A stretch of DNA of 44,180 nucleotides from a virus, in the IMG/VR virus record IMGVR_UViG_3300045733_000310, positions 1-44,180 of that record. One strand, given 5' to 3'. Positions 39,886-44,180 of the stretch are shown in pieces. The notes beneath the pieces are model-generated. The model was given only the letters and a program-made list of their open reading frames with translations, had not been told where the DNA came from and did not search any database. How positions within the stretch are numbered: the stretch's first letter is position 1; each line of letters opens with the position of its first letter. A program made the translations under genes and the position numbers.

Positions 39886-40788
39886 ATGGCAACAAAACCA
39901 AAATTATCGAAAGTCATGCTGAGTACAGCAGAAGTTATTTCTATTTTAAGGGACTTAAACCCATTAAAGATTGGTAAAGATGCTAATCCGCTGATTCCAT
40001 TGGAGGCACAGTTTACATTTACTGGGCGTAAAGCCCAGGGTGCAAATGGTACCGAAAGAGTATATTGGGCTGAATTTGCAACACAGACAGAGGCCGATAA
40101 AAAGGCCAACCCAAATATGAAACCCAGCCGATATATACGCATAACAAAAACTGTGCATGCTCCGCAAATAACATCACCAACTCAGGTATTGAAAAAAGGC
40201 TTTAAACGGCCAATAGTTGAAACAATGTTCGAAGGTGAGAATACCGAAATATTTGGTGAACTCATGAGATTACTGAACTACAAAGATCCAGAAACAAAAC
40301 TGAATCCATTTATCGTAGATATAGAGCCTGACGGTGCAGGTAATCCACGGAAGAAATTAACAAACCCAATTTCAGGGGCATTTGTAACGTTAATGGTCCC
40401 TGACCATTATACGTTAAAACGTAATGAAAATGGTACCAAAGAGTTCTCAGAATTCAGCAGAAAGGATTTATTAACAGGTGTATATGAACCAGCTGAATAC
40501 ACTACCATCAATACAATGAAAATGTTTGTATTGGAAGAAGACTTTGGCGACTTCGAAGCCATGGCAATAAGGAAATTCAAAAGAGAGGTCATGCGTTTAC
40601 TGGTAAATGAAGAATTAGTAGCTACTATGATACACAATGTCAAAGTAAGCGAAGAGAAACGTGCCAGCAGTGCATTCGAAGAAGACAAAATCGAAGGTGG
40701 TGAAGTAAAACCATTGGCAACAAAGAAAGAAGAACCTGTCAACGAAGATACTGATCCCTCAACAGGGAAACCATGGGGAGAGGGATAA
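39886..40788 (+). CDS. Early-arm protein of unknown function, 300 aa
   Basis: A 300-residue soluble protein, with a leader of 79 bases to itself and a strong terminator after it, so it forms a well-expressed unit. The body is mixed alpha/beta (FTFTGRKAQGANGTERVYWA; FVTLMVPDHYTLKRNENG). The last 50 residues are acidic and Pro/Glu-rich, ending TDPSTGKPWGEG. A charged disordered tail after a compact domain is also seen in single-stranded DNA-binding proteins, but the body shows no clear OB signature, so I do not name it so. Similar gene style is common in the first transcribed arm of Bacteroidota phages. Confidence 0.55.
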   Translation: MATKPKLSKVMLSTAEVISILRDLNPLKIGKDANPLIPLEAQFTFTGRKAQGANGTERVYWAEFATQTEADKKANPNMKPSRYIRITKTVHAPQITSPTQVLKKGFKRPIVETMFEGENTEIFGELMRLLNYKDPETKLNPFIVDIEPDGAGNPRKKLTNPISGAFVTLMVPDHYTLKRNENGTKEFSEFSRKDLLTGVYEPAEYTTINTMKMFVLEEDFGDFEAMAIRKFKREVMRLLVNEELVATMIHNVKVSEEKRASSAFEEDKIEGGEVKPLATKKEEPVNEDTDPSTGKPWGEG

Positions 40789-40800
40789 CCTCAACCCCAG

Positions 40801-40821
40801 CCTTAGCCTATCCAACTAAGG
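40801..40821 (+). other. Small hairpin before the terminator
   Basis: CCTTAG and CTAAGG form a perfect 6-bp stem with a 9-base loop. It lies directly upstream of the intrinsic terminator and could stabilise the 3' end of the transcript. Confidence 0.5.
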
Positions 40822-40822
40822 T

Positions 40823-40887
40823 AGCATTGTGAGCTTGTACTGCAGTTTGTCGTGATCTGCAGTACACTCACACTGCTTTTTGTTTTT
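40823..40887 (+). terminator. Strong intrinsic terminator
   Basis: A long hairpin: outer AGCATTGTGAG/CTCACACTGCT (one mismatch) and inner GTACTGCAG/CTGCAGTAC around a 10- to 11-base loop. It is followed by TTTTTGTTTTTG. It ends the transcription unit of the 300-aa gene. Confidence 0.9.
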
Positions 40888-40927
40888 GATTCAACCCATG
40901 CGTACGTAAATCAACTAATTTAATCAT

Positions 40928-41080
40928 ATGAAATTCTTAGGCAGAGTAATATTCATAGGTGTAATGTCAGTTATTGCACTTGAAATATCAGGTTATGAAT
41001 TTGATCAATGGCAAGGTCAAATCATAGTAGTGATAGTTTGTTTCATACTGAGTTTAATGTTTGCTATTAGACTAAAATGA
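40928..41080 (+). CDS. Two-span small membrane protein
   Basis: The frame encodes 50 residues with two hydrophobic helices (VIFIGVMSVIALEI and IIVVIVCFILSLMFAI) joined by a short polar loop (SGYEFDQWQGQ). The stop overlaps the next start (ATGA). Holin-like in shape but in the early arm, so more likely an envelope modifier. No family. Confidence 0.5.
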   Translation: MKFLGRVIFIGVMSVIALEISGYEFDQWQGQIIVVIVCFILSLMFAIRLK

Positions 41081-41409
41081 TACATTCAATTAATCTTAGT
41101 ACGTTATTAGCAATATTATACATTGCTGGTATGATAATATCAATGGTACATTATATTGATAAATACAGGGCATTTGAATGGCGATATCTCATCTTAAGCC
41201 TACTATGGTTTATAATACTACCAATTTATATATTCACAATCATAAAAGAAGAATATGAAGACTTTAAACAACACAAAGGTATTAGCAAGAAAGACTTCTT
41301 CAAAGGATACAAAGGGGGAGAAGTACACCCCGAACTCAAGAATAACATTAGACAATTCAGAGAGAACAGAGTTAAGAAACCTGTTAAGAAACCTCGCAAA
41401 CGTCGATAA
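41077..41409 (+). CDS. Membrane protein with a basic C-terminal tail
   Basis: A 110-residue protein with two membrane spans (about 7 to 24 and 37 to 57, LILSLLWFIILPIYIFTII) and a long, strongly basic cytoplasmic tail ending VKKPVKKPRKRR. It is translationally coupled to the preceding two-span peptide. The tail could bind nucleic acid at the membrane. Unknown role. Confidence 0.55.
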   Translation: MIHSINLSTLLAILYIAGMIISMVHYIDKYRAFEWRYLILSLLWFIILPIYIFTIIKEEYEDFKQHKGISKKDFFKGYKGGEVHPELKNNIRQFRENRVKKPVKKPRKRR

Positions 41410-41512
41410 TATTCTATTATGGAATGACATGCGTAGACGCTGCAAAAAACAATATAGTCAGAAATTAATTAGTATTGTGGATGGCAGTGGTTACATTAAT
41501 TGTGTGCTTTAA
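41255..41512 (+). CDS. Overlapping frame, possibly a real small gene
   Basis: An 85-residue frame that overlaps the end of the membrane protein gene by 155 bases in another frame, then covers an otherwise empty stretch. The non-overlapping part reads plausible protein (MRRRCKKQYSQKLISIVD). If the long overlap is a shadow, the true gene could start at the ATG at 41429 and be 27 residues. Its coding status is uncertain. Confidence 0.35.
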   Translation: MKTLNNTKVLARKTSSKDTKGEKYTPNSRITLDNSERTELRNLLRNLANVDNILLWNDMRRRCKKQYSQKLISIVDGSGYINCVL

Positions 41513-41535
41513 TATTAATCAATAATAATAATCAA

Positions 41536-42159
41536 ATGAATAATCTTGAAAAAAAACAACCAACAGATTTCAGGGAGTTAACTAATCAGCATTGCGAAGA
41601 TTGTGGTAAACCCTTGAAAAAATCTTTGATAGAACAAAATCCAAATGCAAAACGTTGCTGGGGATGCCATAAATTACATAGCAATACACAAAACATTAAC
41701 CGGGATAAGTTTGCAGCTAAAAAGGCTAAACGTATGGGTCTTATAAGTATGATACTGTTATTCATGTTTCAGCTTATATCTGCCCAATCAATGGAGTTAT
41801 TAGGTACCAATTTGCAAACACGTAATCAAAATGACAATGGTTCATGGGGCCCGTGGATAGATCAGGGTAAATGTAATGTACCCATATTGATTAGTCCTAC
41901 ATTTAATACAATACGTATTGTTAATGCTTTAGATCAAACATTCAGCATTAATGATAATGGACCAAATCAGAAGTGGTATGAAAGTGAAGACTACGAGGGT
42001 AGGCACATGGTAATAGTGGTGCAAAAGGATAGCGACAGTACATATACTGTAAGGGTACAGTATCAAAATATTAGGGATAAAAAGACTAAACAATTACTGG
42101 TTTGTGGCTACTGCTACAGATATCCACGTTGTAAAATAATACAGGTATGGCAAAAATAA
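41536..42159 (+). CDS. Zinc-ribbon protein with internal signal-peptide-like segment
   Basis: A 207-residue protein from the Met-Asn-Asn-Leu start. Residues 20 to 45 form a Cys4 zinc ribbon (CEDCGKP and CWGCHK). A basic patch (DKFAAKKAKRMG) then precedes a hydrophobic segment GLISMILLFMFQLISAQS, which looks like a Bacteroidota signal peptide ending in Ala-Gln-Ser. The rest is a beta-rich domain with GSWGPWIDQGKC and a C-terminal Cys cluster (LLVCGYCYRYPRC). Either one product with a cytoplasmic ribbon and an exported domain, or a second start at 41734 making a separate secreted protein. Confidence 0.55.
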   Translation: MNNLEKKQPTDFRELTNQHCEDCGKPLKKSLIEQNPNAKRCWGCHKLHSNTQNINRDKFAAKKAKRMGLISMILLFMFQLISAQSMELLGTNLQTRNQNDNGSWGPWIDQGKCNVPILISPTFNTIRIVNALDQTFSINDNGPNQKWYESEDYEGRHMVIVVQKDSDSTYTVRVQYQNIRDKKTKQLLVCGYCYRYPRCKIIQVWQK

Positions 42160-42359
42160 TTAGGACTAGCAAAGAATGTGCGTATAAATGTCGTACAACG
42201 TGTTTATATTGGGCTCATAATGTGTTAGGTGAAAGGATATCTATAATCCCATGTAAACCACAAGGAGAAGAGAATTTCCCTAAAAATTGTCCATTAGAAG
42301 ATTATCATACAGTTCATCCAGTACATAATTTACTTCAAATAAAGAAACCATGCAAATAA
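42147..42359 (+). CDS. Cysteine-rich mini-protein
   Basis: A 70-residue protein with Cys residues in CAYKCRTTC near the start, later IIPCKPQ and NCPLED, with conserved-looking His (YHTVHPVHN). It is likely a small zinc-binding module. It overlaps the zinc-ribbon gene by 13 bases and the next gene by 10. Unknown target. Confidence 0.5.
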   Translation: MAKIIRTSKECAYKCRTTCLYWAHNVLGERISIIPCKPQGEENFPKNCPLEDYHTVHPVHNLLQIKKPCK

Positions 42360-42532
42360 AAACATTAATACTATTATGTGATCAGGATGATTGTAAATGG
42401 AATAAACCTATTATATTGAATAGTGTAATGCATAGATATTGTATCCATTCTTGTCCCAGTATCACAAAACAAAGGATTGATTGCTTAAGTTATGATAAAG
42501 AATTACCTAAGCCAAAAGCTTTGGTAGGATAA
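42350..42532 (+). CDS. Cysteine-rich mini-protein, CDQ motif
   Basis: A 60-residue protein with CDQDDCKWN and YCIHSCPS plus a late Cys. The CDQ-x2-C pattern recurs in the gene at 43267 to 43596, linking the two. It is followed by a 42-base spacer to the tRNA, containing a 7-bp inverted repeat. Confidence 0.5.
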   Translation: MQIKTLILLCDQDDCKWNKPIILNSVMHRYCIHSCPSITKQRIDCLSYDKELPKPKALVG

Positions 42533-42539
42533 AAAGCAC

Positions 42540-42573
42540 TGTACGGCAGCGCTATATCAAATTAATCCGTACA
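42540..42573 (+). other. Inverted repeat just upstream of the tRNA
   Basis: TGTACGG and CCGTACA form a perfect 7-bp pair with a 20-base loop, ending one base before the tRNA acceptor. It may be a processing or transcription-end signal for the preceding gene. Confidence 0.4.
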
Positions 42574-42574
42574 A

Positions 42575-42647
42575 GGCGCATTCGTCTAGTGGTTAGGACG
42601 TCAGGTTTTCATCCTGGATATCATGAGTTCGAATCTCATATGCGCTA
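42575..42647 (+). tRNA. tRNA-Glu (UUC)
   Basis: A complete cloverleaf by hand: acceptor GGCGCAT pairs with ATGCGCT (a G-T at the first position); the D-stem is GTCT/GGAC; the anticodon stem TCAGG/CCTGG surrounds the loop TTTTCAT with anticodon TTC; the T-arm is ATGAG-TTCGAAT-CTCAT. The discriminator base is A, and CCA is not encoded (ACA follows). It lies inside the cluster of cysteine-rich genes. Phage tRNAs typically compensate codon bias; Glu GAA is frequent in these AT-rich genes. Confidence 0.95.
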
Positions 42648-42785
42648 CAATAATATGTGCCGAAAAGGTTTTGCTACAATAAAGCATAGTGTACACATTG
42701 CTATTATGTATTTGTATACTCTATAGTATCTAATATGGAGTATGTAGTAACTCCCTGATTATACTGGTTATAGAATCGTCATTAT

Positions 42786-42804
42786 CGTTGTATATCCTAC
42801 AACG
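42786..42804 (+). other. Operator-like inverted repeat
   Basis: CGTTGTA-tatcc-TACAACG, a perfect 7-bp inverted repeat, lies 10 bases upstream of the candidate promoter of the gene at 42878. A possible regulator site. Confidence 0.4.
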
Positions 42805-42813
42805 AATTTCATT

Positions 42814-42842
42814 TTGACAATATCATAATAATATAATATAGG
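42814..42842 (+). promoter_or_regulatory. Candidate promoter (TTGACA, 17 bases, TATAGG)
   Basis: TTGACA at 42814 to 42819 is followed by a 17-base spacer and TATAGG at 42837 to 42842, 36 bases before the gene at 42878. It is a housekeeping-like pattern, unusual in Bacteroidota. AT-rich sequence makes chance matches easy. Confidence 0.35.
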
Positions 42843-42877
42843 TACATTTACACTAATATTCATTAATATTATATACA

Positions 42878-43102
42878 ATGAGTAAAATCAACGAAGGTGA
42901 TTTAGTTATAAATCCCAAAGGATTAAGACCTGAAGTGATATATGAATGCATATTACAGCAGGAAAATGGACTAATGCTATGCCAGGATATTGTGACTGGT
43001 GACAGGTTTTCATTTAATGCATCTTCATTAGAACATGCTACTGAAGATCAAATAGCAAACTACACAAGGATAGACCCTCGTGAATACAATGCAGAGGGGT
43101 AA
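42878..43102 (+). CDS. Small soluble hypothetical protein
   Basis: A 74-residue, beta-rich, acidic protein (EGDLVINPKGLRPEVIYECI; MLCQDIVTGDRFSFNASS), probably a small SH3-like barrel. It has its own candidate promoter and operator-like repeat upstream. It is followed by a structured 127-base noncoding segment. No family. Confidence 0.5.
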   Translation: MSKINEGDLVINPKGLRPEVIYECILQQENGLMLCQDIVTGDRFSFNASSLEHATEDQIANYTRIDPREYNAEG

Positions 43103-43112
43103 TAAACTACAG

Positions 43113-43239
43113 GCAATTAACCATGCGGTTACCATGCAGTGACTACGTTCTTATACTTATCAATTCTGTTAACTTTATCATTTCGATAATGTTATCTTAG
43201 ATTTCTTGATTTAAGGGTTAATATTACGAGGTTAATTGC
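43113..43239 (+). ncRNA. Candidate structured RNA or complex terminator
   Basis: The ends GCAATTAACC (43113 to 43122) and GGTTAATTGC (43230 to 43239) form a perfect 10-bp pair enclosing 107 bases, with an internal TTATC/GATAA hairpin. A TTGTTTTTTAA tract follows. This is the layout of a small RNA closed by a terminal stem, or of a branched terminator. Confidence 0.4.
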
Positions 43240-43266
43240 TTGTTTTTTAATTTAATAATAAACATC

Positions 43267-43596
43267 ATGAATATAAGAATCAATTGTGATCAAATGAGGT
43301 GTGTATCTTGGAGATGTGATATGTGTAAACATCCACGACCAGATATAAGTAATCAAATACCACCTTTATGTTACAGTTTAACTGTTGAATTGGAACCTGA
43401 ACCCATACCTGAATTACCACCAGTAGACAGACCAGAATTCTGTGTGTATCATGGTTGGGATAAAATAAATGGTTATCATAAATGTTATAACAAGGATATA
43501 CGATTAACAAATGATAAACCACTATGTATAGGGATAAAATGTGGTCAATACATAAAAGTTGATGAGGATATGACTATTAAAGATGTAAAACTATAA
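43267..43596 (+). CDS. Cysteine-rich protein, CDQ motif
   Basis: A 109-residue protein from the Met at 43267, preferred over the Met at 43240 because the latter adds a hydrophobic stretch in noncoding-like sequence. Cys residues occur in INCDQMRCVSWRCDMCKH, CYS, FCVYHGW, KCYN and CIGIKCGQ, with Pro/Glu-rich sequence between (ELEPEPIPELPPVDRPE). It looks like two small Cys modules tethered by a linker, and it shares CDQ-x2-C with the gene at 42350. Possibly zinc-binding. Confidence 0.5.
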   Translation: MNIRINCDQMRCVSWRCDMCKHPRPDISNQIPPLCYSLTVELEPEPIPELPPVDRPEFCVYHGWDKINGYHKCYNKDIRLTNDKPLCIGIKCGQYIKVDEDMTIKDVKL

Positions 43597-43598
43597 TT

Positions 43599-43778
43599 AT
43601 GGCAAAAATAGGTAATAATACAGTAGAATGTTGGAATTGTGGCAGATGCTACACTAAAGACAATTTTGAGGTATGTCCTGAATGTGGTGAATATTCTGAA
43701 AACATACTTCCATTTAATGATAGTGATATTGAAGAGGATGATTTTAATGATGATTATGAAATTCCATTTGATCCATGA
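43599..43778 (+). CDS. Zinc-ribbon mini-protein with acidic tail
   Basis: The frame encodes 59 residues: a zinc ribbon CWNCGRCYT...CPECG in the first 32 residues, then an extremely acidic tail (NDSDIEEDDFNDDYE). The stop overlaps the sigma factor's start (ATGA), so the two are translationally coupled. A ribbon plus acidic tail coupled to a sigma factor suggests a regulator or anti-sigma-like partner, which is an inference. Confidence 0.55.
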   Translation: MAKIGNNTVECWNCGRCYTKDNFEVCPECGEYSENILPFNDSDIEEDDFNDDYEIPFDP

Positions 43779-44180
43779 CACCATTAGTAATAAACTATAA
43801 TTTTATACAGCATATACTGAATGAAAATGCAGAATCATATGGAGAAATATTAGAGAAATACTATGACGATATACTTCGTCATATTACTAAGATTGTCCAT
43901 AATAATGAAGATGCCCAGGATTTAACAAATGAAACATTCTGTAGGGTATATTTAAATCTTAGTTCATTTAAGCCTAATTACAAATTCAGTTCATGGCTTT
44001 ATAGGATAGCAACTAACATAGCAATTGATTTCTTACGAAAAGAGAAATTAAGGGCTAATATCAAAGTTGCATCTGATGAAGTAGCACGTACTGATATCGT
44101 TGATGAATCATCTGAAGATATTGAAATAGGTAAAGGACAGTATCGTTCAGCATTAAGAGAGGCTATAAGTCAATTAAGGG
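43775..44180 (+). CDS. ECF-type RNA polymerase sigma factor (C-terminus beyond window)
   Basis: The frame is open to the window end (135 codons). Residues about 20 to 92 match sigma-70 region 2: YYDDILRHITKIVHNNEDAQ, then DLTNETFCRVYLNLSSFKPN, then FSSWLYRIATNIAIDFLRKE. The DAQDLTNETF block is the core-binding and -10-recognition signature of ECF sigma factors. Region 4 begins near the edge (ALREAISQLR). It would direct host RNA polymerase to phage promoters. Its ATG overlaps the stop of the zinc-ribbon gene. Confidence 0.9.
   Translation, partial: MTPLVINYNFIQHILNENAESYGEILEKYYDDILRHITKIVHNNEDAQDLTNETFCRVYLNLSSFKPNYKFSSWLYRIATNIAIDFLRKEKLRANIKVASDEVARTDIVDESSEDIEIGKGQYRSALREAISQLR

Noticed and set aside
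39886-40788. Single-stranded DNA-binding protein
   Set aside because: The acidic tail fits, but no OB-fold signature or terminal Phe is visible, so the name is not supported.
43280-43784. Minus-strand frames over the cysteine-rich genes
   Set aside because: They are shadows with Ile/Tyr/His-rich composition, opposite to well-supported plus-strand genes.

Overview
The window is about 44 kb of an AT-rich, tightly packed tailed-phage genome that almost certainly infects a Bacteroidota host. The phage assignment rests on an uninterrupted head and tail set: large terminase, portal, acidic scaffold, major capsid protein, adaptor and ring-like proteins, and a nozzle/muzzle-like protein. The host assignment rests on domains typical of Bacteroidota (FISUMP-type repeats, FN3-like repeats, a PL9-like pectate-lyase helix), a signal peptide ending in Ala-Gln-Ser, and the general scarcity of Shine-Dalgarno sequences. 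The gene order (terminase, portal, scaffold, capsid, ring proteins, ~300-aa protein, nozzle) and the style of the capsid and nozzle proteins recall crAss-like podoviruses (Crassvirales). This comes from recall and was not checked by a search. I see no integrase or other lysogeny gene.

The layout is two divergent arms. The left arm (about 38.2 kb down to 1) lies wholly on the minus strand and reads right to left. It starts with a small lysine-rich protein and a GroES-like co-chaperonin. A noncoding GC-rich island, a coiled-coil protein, a cupin, several tiny proteins, a winged-helix protein and a possible small terminase follow. Next come TerL, portal, scaffold and major capsid protein (ending in a strong terminator hairpin), adaptor-type proteins, a strongly initiated 133-aa decoration-like protein with its own terminator, and a long receptor-recognition block (22.3 to 8.1 kb). 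That block holds an FN3 fibre, an HxH fibre, a 1679-aa mosaic adhesin/depolymerase, and an 817-aa LamG plus beta-propeller protein. A cassette of two paralogous HNH endonucleases flanking a methyltransferase and a glycosyltransferase sits between the last two. The lysis-type genes (DUF5675-like hydrolase, small membrane proteins) and tail ring/nozzle genes finish the arm. The nozzle gene runs off the left edge.

The right arm (38.4 to 44.2 kb) lies on the plus strand and looks like early or regulatory genes. It has small proteins of unknown function, a 300-aa protein followed by a textbook intrinsic terminator, and small membrane proteins. A cluster of cysteine-rich, probably zinc-binding mini-proteins surrounds a tRNA-Glu(UUC), and an ECF-type sigma factor is cut by the right edge.

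Inferred logic: the right arm is likely expressed first and delivers the sigma factor, which could redirect host RNA polymerase. The left arm is probably one long late transcript, with internal terminators trimming it after capsid and decoration genes. The co-chaperonin at its head would assist folding of the abundant structural proteins. The most unusual points are the sigma factor with its zinc-finger entourage, the GroES-like gene leading the structural arm, two related GC-rich noncoding islands, an 18-aa lysine-rich gene with a strong ribosome binding site, and the host-derived mosaic adhesins next to homing endonucleases.
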